From: Chloroflexota bacterium
Lineage (GTDB): Bacteria; Chloroflexota; Dehalococcoidia; Dehalococcoidales; UBA2162
NCBI GenBank assembly: GCA_016193545.1
Contig: JACPSA010000016.1
Coordinates: 1-34,014 of the forward strand
Direction: 5' to 3'
DNA length: 34,014 nt
The position numbers were made by a program, and so were the translations under genes. This document shows, one piece after another, positions 23,268-31,775 of the stretch (its first letter is position 1; each line of letters begins with the position of its first letter). The notes beneath the pieces are model-generated. The model did not search any database. It was not told where the DNA came from and worked only from the letters and a program-made list of their open reading frames with translations.

Positions 23268-24361
23268 GCCGAGTTGCTGTACGCTGTCAAAACGTGAGTA
23301 AGAGGTTCGGGCAAACCCCGGCCGTCAACGGTATTAACTTAGAACTGACTGAGGGAAGCTTCCTGGCTCTACTGGGTCCCAGCGGCTGTGGCAAGACCAC
23401 ATTGCTACGCCTCATCGCCGGGTTGGAAACACCTGACCACGGAACTATCGAAGTGGACGGCAAATTTGTGTCCGCTCCTGGCTTATTTGTCCCGCCGGAG
23501 AAGCGGCGAGTGGGCATCGTCTTCCAGGATTACGCCCTCTTCCCTCACCTTAGTGTCGCCGATAATATCGCCTACGGCTTAGCCCGCTCTGCCGACCGCA
23601 GGGCACGGGTTGAAGAGATGCTGTCCCTGGTAGGGATGAGGAATTTTCAGAAGCGAATGCCCCACGAGCTTTCCGGAGGAGAACAGCAGCGAGTTGCGAT
23701 TGCCCGGGCACTGGCGCCGGCACCGGAGGTATTGCTGCTGGATGAACCATTCTCCAATCTGGATGCCGACTTGCGCTCCCGAATAAGAAATGAAGTCAAA
23801 GACATACTGGCCTACGCCAGAGCTACTGTTATTTTTGTTACCCACGACCAGGAAGAGGCCCTGTTTATGGGCGACCGTGTCGGTGTGATGAACCGGGGAC
23901 AACTGGAGCAATTCGACAGGCCAGAGGCTATTTTCCACACTCCGGCTACCCCGTTCGTAGCCCAGTTTGTCGGCACTGCCGATTTCTTAAGCGGCAAGAT
24001 TGAAAACGGGTCAGTAGCTACTGAGGTTGGAAAGCTGCCCATTTATGACCATCTGCCTTCTGGTATGACAGTGAAAGCCATGATACGCCCTGACTACCTC
24101 GATATCAACCCGGCGGCTGATGGCCTGGGCGAAATCATAGACCGTGTGTTTCAGGGAATGCACTATCTTTACCGGGTACGGTTGCCGTCTGGAGCTACCA
24201 TTCGCAGCCTGCAGCATCACACTCGAGACTATCCAGTTGGTGAGCGAGTTTCGTTTCATATGAATTCGGACCATGCTGTAACCTGCTTTGAATCGGCTAA
24301 AAGCAACGGAGATGGGATGGTCGGCATAGTGAGAGATGAAGACAAGAACAACAACCAATGA
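23264..24361 (+). CDS. Ferric iron ABC transporter ATP-binding protein (FbpC type)
   Basis: 365 aa, matching FbpC/PotA-size ATPases with a C-terminal regulatory TOBE domain (about 240-350). Walker A GPSGCGKTT (38-46), Q-loop FQDYALFPH (near 87), signature LSGGEQQR (136-143), Walker B LLLDEPF (157-163), H-loop VTHDQEEA. Motifs are complete, so the ATPase should be active. It overlaps the permease by 4 bp and is followed 30 bp later by the first FTR1 gene, so one long iron transcript is likely. Confidence 0.93.
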   Translation: MSRVAVRCQNVSKRFGQTPAVNGINLELTEGSFLALLGPSGCGKTTLLRLIAGLETPDHGTIEVDGKFVSAPGLFVPPEKRRVGIVFQDYALFPHLSVADNIAYGLARSADRRARVEEMLSLVGMRNFQKRMPHELSGGEQQRVAIARALAPAPEVLLLDEPFSNLDADLRSRIRNEVKDILAYARATVIFVTHDQEEALFMGDRVGVMNRGQLEQFDRPEAIFHTPATPFVAQFVGTADFLSGKIENGSVATEVGKLPIYDHLPSGMTVKAMIRPDYLDINPAADGLGEIIDRVFQGMHYLYRVRLPSGATIRSLQHHTRDYPVGERVSFHMNSDHAVTCFESAKSNGDGMVGIVRDEDKNNNQ

Positions 24362-24391
24362 AAGGAGAATGAAAGGAGGAGGTAACAACAA

Positions 24392-25222
24392 ATGTTAGGT
24401 TCACTTCTAATTACTTTAAGAGAAGGGCTGGAAGCCGCCCTAATCGTCGGTATTATCCTGGCTTACCTGGCCAGGACCGATAACCGCCAGGGCTTCAAAC
24501 CTGTCTGGCTGGGGACTTCAGCGGCGGTGTTAGTCAGCCTGATTGCCGGTGTCATCATCTACTTTACGGCTGGGGAACTCAGCGGCCGGGGTGAAGAGAT
24601 ATTCGAAGGCATCGCCATGTTTATTGCCACCGGCGTTCTCACCTGGATGATATTCTGGATGCGTAAGCAGGCAATCGATATCAAAGCCCACTTACATGCC
24701 CAGATACAATCGGTACTGACCAGCGGCTCGTCGTTGGGCCTGGCCCTGCTGGCCTTCATCGCCGTAGTCAGGGAAGGGATTGAAACGGTGCTCTTCCTGT
24801 TTGCCGCCACCAGGGTAGCCGAATCAGCGGTCTCATTCACAGTGGGAGGCATTCTGGGCTTAGTCATCGCCATAGCCATCGGCTACAGTATTTATAAGGG
24901 CACATCCCGGCTTAATCTGAGATCTTTCTTCAATGTGACCAGCCTGGTACTCATTATCTTCGCCGCCGGTTTGTTGGCTCACGGTATTCACGAGTTCCAT
25001 GAAGCCGGGGTAATACCACCAATAATCGAACATGTCTGGGACATCAACAACATCCTGCCGGAAAAATCAACCTTCGGGCGATTCCTGACGGCTCTGGTCG
25101 GTTATAACGGCAACCCGTCACTGGTGGAAGTAGTAGCCTACTCCATCTTTCTGCTTTTAGCCCTCTGGAGCTATTTCCGTCCCGTTGCCACAGTAAAAGA
25201 AGCAAAAGCAATTAAGCATTAA
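24392..25222 (+). CDS. FTR1-family high-affinity iron permease 1
   Basis: 276 aa, about seven membrane helices. Both REXXE iron-binding motifs are present: REGLE at 10-14 and REGIE at 127-131. ATG 24392 follows GGAGGAGGTAAC. FTR1/EfeU-type permeases move iron through the cytoplasmic membrane, usually with an oxidase or a periplasmic partner, neither of which is visible here. No extra domain is seen at the C-terminus. It is followed 47 bp later by a second FTR1 gene with only moderate similarity to it, so the two are more likely old paralogues than a recent duplication. Confidence 0.92.
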   Translation: MLGSLLITLREGLEAALIVGIILAYLARTDNRQGFKPVWLGTSAAVLVSLIAGVIIYFTAGELSGRGEEIFEGIAMFIATGVLTWMIFWMRKQAIDIKAHLHAQIQSVLTSGSSLGLALLAFIAVVREGIETVLFLFAATRVAESAVSFTVGGILGLVIAIAIGYSIYKGTSRLNLRSFFNVTSLVLIIFAAGLLAHGIHEFHEAGVIPPIIEHVWDINNILPEKSTFGRFLTALVGYNGNPSLVEVVAYSIFLLLALWSYFRPVATVKEAKAIKH

Positions 25223-25269
25223 TGAGGCAAGGTAACCAAGGACTGGGGGCTTAAGGAAAGGAGTCTGAG

Positions 25270-26541
25270 ATGTTTGAGTCTTTAGTAATCACATTGAGAG
25301 AGGGCGTAGAAGCCGCCCTCGTTGTCGGCATAATCCTGACCTACCTGGCCAAGACGGGCAGAGCTACTCTGAACCGGTGGGTATATTGGGGACTGGGAGC
25401 GGCAATAATAGCCAGTTTTGCTTTCGCTATTGTCCTGCAGGCGCTCAATATCGACCCGGAGAACGAGTACCTGGAAGGAACATTACTGGGGACAGCCGGT
25501 ATTCTGGTAGCCAGCCTGGTGGTGTGGATGTGGCGCGTCTCCAAGTCAATTAAAACGGATGTCGAAAAGAAACTGGGGACAATAGTCACTGGAGAAAGTC
25601 TCCGAAACCAGGGCTTAGGCTTGCTGGGCTTCACTTTCATTATGGTTTTCAGAGAGGGAGCCGAAACAGTCCTCTTCCTGATGGGTGCTACACTGGGTAG
25701 ATTTGACTTACTCAGTTTTATCGGCGGTGCCATAGGGGTGGGGCTGGCGGTGTTCTTTGCCATCTTCTTTATCCGCGGCAGTCTGAGGATAAACCTCTCG
25801 CGCTTCTTCGCTGTCACCAGCATTGTGCTGCTGGTCCTGGCGGTCAAACTTATTCTGGGCGGTCTCCATGAATTTGCCGAGGTAGGCCTTATCCCGCTAA
25901 CGCCGTGGATGATGGCGTTCATCGGCTTTTTTGTCAGAGACAACACTTCGACAGTTATCCTGATTGTGCTGCTGCTGGCACCGTTACTGGTAATCCTGTG
26001 GGATGCCCGCAGCCGTGAAATAACACCAGCAACCGAGGGCGAAACTGCTGTGGAAAGGAGAAAACGTCTAGCGGTAAGGCGACAAGCGCAAGTCTGGCGG
26101 TTAAGCCTGGGGGTCGCTAGCCTGTTTATCGTGGCCACCATGGGTGGGGTAGCGCTGGCCGGTACCAGCTTGACCGACCCCGAACCTATCCCGGTAACCG
26201 CTGTTAATGGCGCCGCAGAAGTCCCCATCGCCGGGCTGGTTGAAGGCAAACTGGCCAAGTACGTCTTTAATGCCGATGGCGTTGACGTACGGTTCCTGGT
26301 GGTACGTTACGCCGATGGCTCCGTCTCAACAGCTCTCGATGCCTGCCAGATATGCGGAGCAAAGGGATATGGGCAGGAGGGAGAGATGTCCATCTGCAAG
26401 AACTGCAACGCTCCTATCGCCATGGATACGATAGGTCAGGGCGGAGGCTGCAATCCACTGCCGCTAACTGCCAGCTTGGAGAACGATACTATAGTGGTTA
26501 CAGTTGAGGAACTGACCCAGGCAAAACCAAATTTTGAATAG
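25270..26541 (+). CDS. FTR1 iron permease 2 fused to a C-terminal DUF2318 metal-binding domain
   Basis: 423 aa. Residues 1-245 are FTR1 with REGVE (10-14) and REGAE (128-132). A charged linker (about 250-275) and one more helix (about 277-300, LGVASLFIVATMGGVALAG) anchor an outside domain at about 305-420. That domain contains C359-x2-C362, C376-x2-C379 and GGGC394NP, the pattern of DUF2318 proteins, probably binding iron or an Fe-S cluster at the membrane surface. In Campylobacter these are separate genes (FTR1 and a DUF2318 protein) in the p19 iron locus. The fusion suggests the Cys domain hands iron to, or accepts electrons for, the permease; that is inference. Confidence 0.88.
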   Translation: MFESLVITLREGVEAALVVGIILTYLAKTGRATLNRWVYWGLGAAIIASFAFAIVLQALNIDPENEYLEGTLLGTAGILVASLVVWMWRVSKSIKTDVEKKLGTIVTGESLRNQGLGLLGFTFIMVFREGAETVLFLMGATLGRFDLLSFIGGAIGVGLAVFFAIFFIRGSLRINLSRFFAVTSIVLLVLAVKLILGGLHEFAEVGLIPLTPWMMAFIGFFVRDNTSTVILIVLLLAPLLVILWDARSREITPATEGETAVERRKRLAVRRQAQVWRLSLGVASLFIVATMGGVALAGTSLTDPEPIPVTAVNGAAEVPIAGLVEGKLAKYVFNADGVDVRFLVVRYADGSVSTALDACQICGAKGYGQEGEMSICKNCNAPIAMDTIGQGGGCNPLPLTASLENDTIVVTVEELTQAKPNFE

Positions 26542-26567
26542 TGCTGGACGGAGTGTGACAGACTAAG

Positions 26568-27896
26568 ATGCTACTACGTATCATCAAGGAAACATTCTGG
26601 CGCCGTAAGAAGCTGGTAGCCCTGGTATTTCTAGCGGTATTGCTGGGGGCTGCGCTGGCATCATCGCTGCTGACCGTCTACGGCGATATCACCGGCAAGA
26701 TGTCCCAGGAGCTCCGCTCTTACGGAGCTAACATACTGGTGCGCCCCGCCTCAACCGGCCTGGAACTGGAAGTGGGGGGTATCAGCTATACCCCTCCGAG
26801 CACCCGTGTGTTCTTCGACGAGAAAGAACTGCCGAAGATAAAGACCATTTTCTGGAAGTACAACATCACCGGATTTGCTCCCTTCCTGAGCGTTCTGGGA
26901 AGGGTAGGTGACGACCCGGTAGTGCTTACCGGCACCTGGTTTGAGAAGACCCTTTCCATACCCCAGCTAGCTGCCAGGCAGTTTGCTAGCAAGGCAGTGG
27001 AGGCTGGCAAAGAGGAACCAACTTTCGCTACGGGCATAAAGCAGATATCGCCATGGTGGCAGCTTCAGGGTGACTGGGTCTCGGAAGGTGACCTTGATAG
27101 TGCGATAGTCGGCGCTGAAATAGCCAGAAAGTCAGGCATAGCTCTCGGGGACCGTCTGGTCCTGACATATGAAGGTAAATCAATCGGGCTAAAAACGGCC
27201 GGGATTGTCACTACAGGTAGCTTTGAGGACAATCAGGTCTTCGTAAACCTGCCAGTGGTACAGCATCTGTTGGGCATTCCTTACGGAGTAGACAAAGTGC
27301 TGGTCAGCGCTCTGGTTACCCCGGAGAGTAAGATTGCTCCCAGCATCCGACTCAAAAGCCCCGACCAGATGACGCCTGAAGAGTACGAACTCTGGTACTG
27401 CACCCCACTGGTGGAATCCATCGCCTTTCAAATTGAAGAGGCTATTCCCGGAGCTGTCGCCAGTGCTATCCGTCAGGTATCTGAGGCCGAAAGCTCGTTC
27501 CTGGGCAAAACGGAACTTTTGTTGCTGCTCATTACTGCAGTAGCGCTCGTTGCTTCGGCCCTCGGTGTCATGGCCGCCATGAATGCCATGGTCATGCGCC
27601 GACGCCGGGAGATTGCTCTGATGAAAGCAATTGGTGCTCATGACTCCCAGGTGGCAACAATATTCTTTCTCGAAGCGGCGCTTATCGGACTGGGAGGAGG
27701 GGTAACCGGCTATCTCACTGGACTAGGGCTGGCCCAGCTTATCGGCCGAGAAGTATTCGGTATGCCCTTTTCGTTTAGCGGTATTATCTTGCCGGTGACC
27801 CTGCTGCTGGCCATCACCATTGCCCTTGCCGGAAGTTTTGCGCCGGTACGGCAAGCAATAAAGACAGAACCGGTGATTCTCTTGCGTGGAGTTTAA
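26568..27896 (+). CDS. ABC transporter permease 1, MacB/FtsX type
   Basis: 442 aa. One N-terminal helix (about 15-37), a large extracytoplasmic MacB-like domain (about 40-310), then three C-terminal helices (FtsX domain) with MRRRREIALMKAIGA just after the first. This is the four-helix MacB/LolC topology, which usually drives extrusion or periplasmic mechanotransmission rather than import. It begins 26 bp after the FTR1-DUF2318 gene and ends 6 bp before the next permease. The place in the operon matches the permease pairs of FTR1/P19 iron loci. Confidence 0.9.
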   Translation: MLLRIIKETFWRRKKLVALVFLAVLLGAALASSLLTVYGDITGKMSQELRSYGANILVRPASTGLELEVGGISYTPPSTRVFFDEKELPKIKTIFWKYNITGFAPFLSVLGRVGDDPVVLTGTWFEKTLSIPQLAARQFASKAVEAGKEEPTFATGIKQISPWWQLQGDWVSEGDLDSAIVGAEIARKSGIALGDRLVLTYEGKSIGLKTAGIVTTGSFEDNQVFVNLPVVQHLLGIPYGVDKVLVSALVTPESKIAPSIRLKSPDQMTPEEYELWYCTPLVESIAFQIEEAIPGAVASAIRQVSEAESSFLGKTELLLLLITAVALVASALGVMAAMNAMVMRRRREIALMKAIGAHDSQVATIFFLEAALIGLGGGVTGYLTGLGLAQLIGREVFGMPFSFSGIILPVTLLLAITIALAGSFAPVRQAIKTEPVILLRGV

Positions 27897-27902
27897 AACA
27901 GA

Positions 27903-29060
27903 ATGTTAAGACGGATAATTATCAAATCGCTGCTAACCAGGAAAAGACACCTGCTGGTAGCCGCCACCGCGGTATTACTGGCGGCAAGCCTGATTGCCAG
28001 CCTGGTTACCCTGTCGCTAGGGATGAAGACCCAGGCGAGCCGGGAACTTGAAGCTTATGGCGCCAACATGATTCTCCTGCCGGAAACAATGTCACTGCCA
28101 GCCGGAGCCGGCGGTCTAACCTTTGGGAATATCGTGTCCGATGGGTACATAACCGAAGAAAGTATCAGGCTTCTTGAGGCTGACCAGATAGCTGAAGTGA
28201 GGAGCTACGCTCCATATCTATATACTATTGCCAGTTATCAAGAGCAAAAGGTGGTACTGGCCGGCACCATTTTTGACCAGCTCAGAGAGTTGTCCCCTTA
28301 CTGGAAGATTGAAGGAGATTGGGTCAATGACAGCCAGGATGAGAAAGGCAGTATCATTGGCCGCAAGGTCGCCCAACGATTTAACCTCCATCCCGGCGAC
28401 CGATTTCGGCTGGATTTCGGCGGGGCTTCCCGGGACTTCTCGGTTACCGGCATCGCTGATGTCGGAGGTTCCGAGGATAATCAGATATTCATCAATCTCA
28501 AAATTGCCCAGCTTCTTTCGGGCAGAGACGGGCAGGTAGACCTGGTGCAGATAAGGGCATCCACCGAGAAGCGACCTTTACCGGCAATAGCCACTGAACT
28601 TGAAAAGCTCCTCTCTGTCAAAGCTAAAGTCATCAGCCAGATAGCCGAAGCCGAGGCAAGAGTACTCTTCAAGGTTGAGTTGCTAATGGCGCTGATTACA
28701 GCATTAACACTGCTCGCGTCAGGCGTAGCTGTTTTTAGCACGCTAACTACCAGCGTGCTGGAGAGAATAAAGGAGATTGGCTTGATGAAAGCACTGGGAG
28801 CAAGAAATAGCCGGATAGCGCTAATTTTCCTGGCCGAAGCCTGGGCTATCGGACTGGCCGGAGGACTGCTGGGGAACATTTTGGGACTGGGGATGGCTCA
28901 AGCAATAGCCAAGAGCGTTTTTAATTCCTATCTATCCCCCCAGGTGGTGGTTATCCCGATAACTGTGGCGGTGGCTCTGGCGGTGGCGACAGTAGCCTCC
29001 CTGGGTCCGGTCCGTACCGCTCTCACGGTAGAGCCAGTAATTACTTTAAGAGGTGAATAG
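27903..29060 (+). CDS. ABC transporter permease 2, MacB/FtsX type
   Basis: 385 aa with the same topology as the preceding permease: N-terminal helix (about 14-38), periplasmic domain, three C-terminal helices with ERIKEIGLMKALGAR. ELEAYGANMILLPE near 50 matches ELRSYGANILVRP in permease 1, so the two are paralogues that likely form a heterodimer. ATG 27903 lies 6 bp after the first permease and its stop is 3 bp before the ATPase. Confidence 0.9.
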   Translation: MLRRIIIKSLLTRKRHLLVAATAVLLAASLIASLVTLSLGMKTQASRELEAYGANMILLPETMSLPAGAGGLTFGNIVSDGYITEESIRLLEADQIAEVRSYAPYLYTIASYQEQKVVLAGTIFDQLRELSPYWKIEGDWVNDSQDEKGSIIGRKVAQRFNLHPGDRFRLDFGGASRDFSVTGIADVGGSEDNQIFINLKIAQLLSGRDGQVDLVQIRASTEKRPLPAIATELEKLLSVKAKVISQIAEAEARVLFKVELLMALITALTLLASGVAVFSTLTTSVLERIKEIGLMKALGARNSRIALIFLAEAWAIGLAGGLLGNILGLGMAQAIAKSVFNSYLSPQVVVIPITVAVALAVATVASLGPVRTALTVEPVITLRGE

Positions 29061-29063
29061 ACC

Positions 29064-29777
29064 ATGAACAATGATATTCTGGTGGAGATAAAGGACGTCA
29101 GCAAAGACTATAATGGCAGGGTCCGCGCCCTTGACAATATTAACCTTTCGATAGAGAGGGGAGAATGGCTCAGCGTCATGGGGCCATCAGGCTCCGGAAA
29201 AACTACTCTACTTAACATCATCAGTTGCCTGGATAGACCCTCAAGCGGGCTTGCCATCGTCGATGGTGCGGATATCAATAAACTTAACAGTACCGAGCTG
29301 ACACGCTTCCGCAAGGAGACGGTAGGACTCGTTTTCCAGCAGTTCCACCTTATCCCTTATCTGGATGCGCTGGAGAATGTAATGCTGGCGCAGTATTTCC
29401 ATAGTATGGCTGATGAAGAGGAAGCCAGACAGGCTCTAGAGCGCGTCGGACTGGGTGACCGGTTACATCACATGCCATCCCAGCTTTCCGGAGGTGAACA
29501 GCAGCGGGTATGTATCGCTCGTGCCCTCATCAATCAGCCAAAGCTGATTCTGGCTGACGAACCCACCGGCAATCTGGACCAAAGGAACGAGGAGCTGGTA
29601 ATGGAGCTGTTCCAGGCGATGCACAGGGATGGCCATACCATAATCGTCGTTACTCATGACCCGGATATCGGCAAGCTGGCTGACCGGCGGGTATTTCTGG
29701 AACACGGCTCTATCCGGACGATTGACTCTACTCCTTGCCCGGTGACCCCTGACTTATCGGTACTACTGCCCAAGTAA
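29064..29777 (+). CDS. ABC transporter ATP-binding protein, MacB/LolD type
   Basis: 237 aa. Walker A GPSGSGKTTLLN (about 38-49), Q-loop FQQFHLIPYLDALENV, signature LSGGEQQR, Walker B LILADEPTGNLD and H-loop VTHDPDI. DEPTGNLD is characteristic of the MacB/LolD/FtsE group and matches the two permeases. It is the last gene of the iron region on this strand. In Campylobacter-type loci thioredoxin-like genes follow here; in this window they do not. Confidence 0.92.
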   Translation: MNNDILVEIKDVSKDYNGRVRALDNINLSIERGEWLSVMGPSGSGKTTLLNIISCLDRPSSGLAIVDGADINKLNSTELTRFRKETVGLVFQQFHLIPYLDALENVMLAQYFHSMADEEEARQALERVGLGDRLHHMPSQLSGGEQQRVCIARALINQPKLILADEPTGNLDQRNEELVMELFQAMHRDGHTIIVVTHDPDIGKLADRRVFLEHGSIRTIDSTPCPVTPDLSVLLPK

Positions 29778-29930
29778 AAAGGGAGAATAAAAGCTGCTGA
29801 TACGTCAGAAACAACCGCACAGGTGCTAAAAGTGAAGAGCGGAGCACGCTGATAACGGACACGCCAATGATTAGCGTGGACTCATTGACAGCTTGGCAAT
29901 TGATTAGCCAGTCCGACCATCCAGGCCGGC

Positions 29931-30146
29931 TTATTCGCAACAACCGCAGTCACACCCGTAATCCGTAGCCATTTCTTCAAAGGTAGCCAGCTCCCCGGAC
30001 TTGACCTTGGCAACAATAATGTCCCACTGCTCCGGAGTGAGCCTGACCAGATTCTGCCCCTCGCCGATGACAACTCCGTCCTGACTGACCTCTACGGCCG
30101 GACAGCATTTACTGCCAGCACCACATAATGACACTATACGTTCCAT
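29931..30146 (-). CDS. Small Cys-rich protein, possibly metal-binding
   Basis: 71 aa, ATG 30146 with GGAGGTGAAG 4 nt upstream. Cys pairs lie at both ends: CGAGSKCCP (8-15) and a C-terminal YGCDCGCCE (the final nine residues). The middle (VEVSQDGVVIGEGQNLVRL, EQWDIIVAKVKSGEL) looks like a small beta-hairpin plus helix. I do not recognise a named family. The arrangement suggests a zinc or iron site, or a redox switch. It ends convergently with the iron operon and has its own promoter on the other strand. Confidence 0.75.
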   Translation of the reverse strand: MERIVSLCGAGSKCCPAVEVSQDGVVIGEGQNLVRLTPEQWDIIVAKVKSGELATFEEMATDYGCDCGCCE

Positions 30147-30169
30147 ACTTCTTCACCTCCATTTATATC

Positions 30170-30200
30170 ATTGTAGACCATGCCATTACTGGAATGTCAA
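30170..30200 (-). promoter_or_regulatory. Promoter of the small Cys-rich gene
   Basis: On the minus strand TTGACA (30200-30195) and TACAAT (30175-30170) are separated by 19 bp. The -10 lies 24 bp before the ATG. The -35 is perfect and the -10 matches 5 of 6; the spacing is slightly long. Confidence 0.55.
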
Positions 30201-30274
30201 GCCCGGTATTTAATCTTAAATACAACCGAGTAACCGGGTGAACGGTAATAGCCGAATCACGTATTTCTCCGCTG

Positions 30275-31270
30275 TTAATAGTTTGCGTACCAATCCTGGG
30301 ACACATCAGTTAGCTTCTGAGCGGCAACCCCGAGCTTTTTGTACCAGGGTGTTGCATATTTGCCAGCTATCTCGTTTAGCCTTTTCAGCCTGTCAACCCC
30401 AACGGTCGATAGGTAGCGGACCCTTTCCCGGGCATCACCAATCCGCATTACTTCCTGCCAGACGGCACGACCTCCCAGGAAACCCGATGCCCCGGCCCGG
30501 CAAGCAAATTCCACTTGCTGACAAAACGTCTCAAAATCCACGCCACCACTGAGGAGAACCCAGGGAACCGGCGATGTCCTGTCCAGCTGACGGCAGAGTT
30601 CAATCAGTTCCGCCTTATCCTTTTTATAGTGCATATCAGCCGGGAACTCAGCCTTGAGCACATCTACCGGCAAACCGGTGACATCACGGGCGGTATCAAT
30701 CACCAGCTTCCCCAGCCGCTCAGCAAGCTCCTCCGGATGGTTAATTTCATTGCCCACCAGATAGCTTTTTGGCTCGACCAGAAAAGGCAGGTCATATTTG
30801 ATACAGTCCCAGGCTACCTTATTCACCGTATCCAGTTGTTTTCTAGCCAACTGCTTCAAATCCGGACGATAGTAAAGCAGAATTTTCACCGCCGCAGCAC
30901 CCATTCGCTTAATCTTCTCGACACCCCAATCATCAAGCAGCGTGGTCAAACGTTGCTCGTCTCCACCCTCATAACCGGAGGCTTCGATACTAACCAGTAG
31001 TCCGGTACTCTTGGGTAAGACACCTTGACTGATGCATTGAGCGGCACCAAATATCGGGTCGAGCAAGACAGCACTGGCGTGCTCCGCCAGACAGGAGCAT
31101 AGTTCCAGCTTACGCTCAACCATCTGGGCATAACCGACCTTTTCCGGGTTCCTGGCATTAATCATCCCGCGTAACGACCCACGGTGGTCCATCGCACACA
31201 TGGTAAGAATGCCATCATTATTAGCAATCTGCTGCAGACCTCTGAGCTTGCCAATACTCAAGTTCTTCAT
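30275..31270 (-). CDS. Tagatose-1,6-bisphosphate aldolase family protein (LacD-like)
   Basis: 332 aa from ATG 31270, preceded by GAGGAAAT; a longer frame to TTG 31324 runs through the promoter and is rejected. TIM-barrel class I aldolase of the LacD family: CAMDHRGSLRGM near 25, LLDPIFGA, PFLVEPKSYLVG, the VDVLKAEFPAD segment whose Lys is the likely Schiff base, and WVLLSGGVDFETFCQQVE for phosphate binding. No tagatose or lactose genes are nearby, so the physiological substrate is open; sulfofructose- or fructose-bisphosphate-like substrates are possible. It stands alone with its own promoter. Confidence 0.85.
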   Translation of the reverse strand: MKNLSIGKLRGLQQIANNDGILTMCAMDHRGSLRGMINARNPEKVGYAQMVERKLELCSCLAEHASAVLLDPIFGAAQCISQGVLPKSTGLLVSIEASGYEGGDEQRLTTLLDDWGVEKIKRMGAAAVKILLYYRPDLKQLARKQLDTVNKVAWDCIKYDLPFLVEPKSYLVGNEINHPEELAERLGKLVIDTARDVTGLPVDVLKAEFPADMHYKKDKAELIELCRQLDRTSPVPWVLLSGGVDFETFCQQVEFACRAGASGFLGGRAVWQEVMRIGDARERVRYLSTVGVDRLKRLNEIAGKYATPWYKKLGVAAQKLTDVSQDWYANY

Positions 31271-31295
31271 ATTTCCTCTTCCGAACAATAACAAC

Positions 31296-31324
31296 ATTAT
31301 GGTATAAAAGGCAACTTTAAGCAA
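31296..31324 (-). promoter_or_regulatory. Promoter of the LacD-like aldolase
   Basis: Minus strand TTGCTT (31324-31319) and CATAAT (31301-31296), 17 bp apart, 25 bp before the chosen ATG. Each hexamer deviates from consensus. The position excludes the upstream TTG as a start. Confidence 0.5.
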
Positions 31325-31362
31325 GGCACTAAAGTTGAGGTCATTACAACCTGTTCCTCTGA

Positions 31363-31388
31363 CCCCCTTCCCTTAAAAGGAGAGGGGG
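31363..31388. repeat. Imperfect G/C-rich palindrome, third copy of the dispersed family
   Basis: CCCCCTTCCCTT against AAGGAGAGGGGG (two mismatches) with a 2-nt loop, followed by ACCGAAGGGGTGAGG as in the longer genomic copies. It lies in the 232-bp gap between the aldolase and the small membrane protein genes. Confidence 0.8.
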
Positions 31389-31502
31389 ACCGAAGGGGTG
31401 AGGTTAAAAACAACCGGGAATAAGTAGAACCGAAATCATGAAGCGTTGACAAAACCCCGAGAGCGTGATACTACTATGGTCAAAATTTGTGGGAGGTGTG
31501 CT

Positions 31503-31730
31503 ATGTGTCTGCTTTGTTCTTTTATTCCAGCCAGTATATTTACCACCATTGGCTATTTTGTGCTGGTGACCGCAGGAACGCAAAATAGCCCGGGTCTCAA
31601 CCTGTTTGGTCTCATTTTAGCTATCGTCTTGTTCATTGTGGCTCTCGGTTTTATTATCTGTGGACTTTATATGACCGTCAGCGGAAAGTGCCCGATGAAG
31701 AAATTCATGGAAAGCAAAATGGGTAACTAA
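31503..31730 (+). CDS. Small two-helix membrane protein with terminal Cys residues
   Basis: 75 aa from ATG 31503, which has GGGAGG 5 nt upstream. The open frame extends back to TTG 31446, but that TTG is part of a TTGACA, likely a -35 box, so the longer version is unlikely; ATG 31476 lacks a ribosome binding site. Two hydrophobic segments (about 3-24 and 33-56) are separated by a short polar loop, and the C-terminus is basic (KCPMKKFMESK). Cys2 and Cys5 begin the protein. No family recognised. It is convergent with the NAD salvage genes. Confidence 0.65.
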   Translation: MCLLCSFIPASIFTTIGYFVLVTAGTQNSPGLNLFGLILAIVLFIVALGFIICGLYMTVSGKCPMKKFMESKMGN

Positions 31731-31775
31731 CATATCTGTAGATGTTTGGCTGTTAGCTGGCGCAAAATAATCTCG

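Noticed and set aside
25341..26258. 305-codon open frame on the minus strand
   Set aside because: It lies wholly antisense to the FTR1-DUF2318 gene, has low-complexity Ser/Thr/Arg/Pro composition typical of a shadow frame, and no ribosome binding site.
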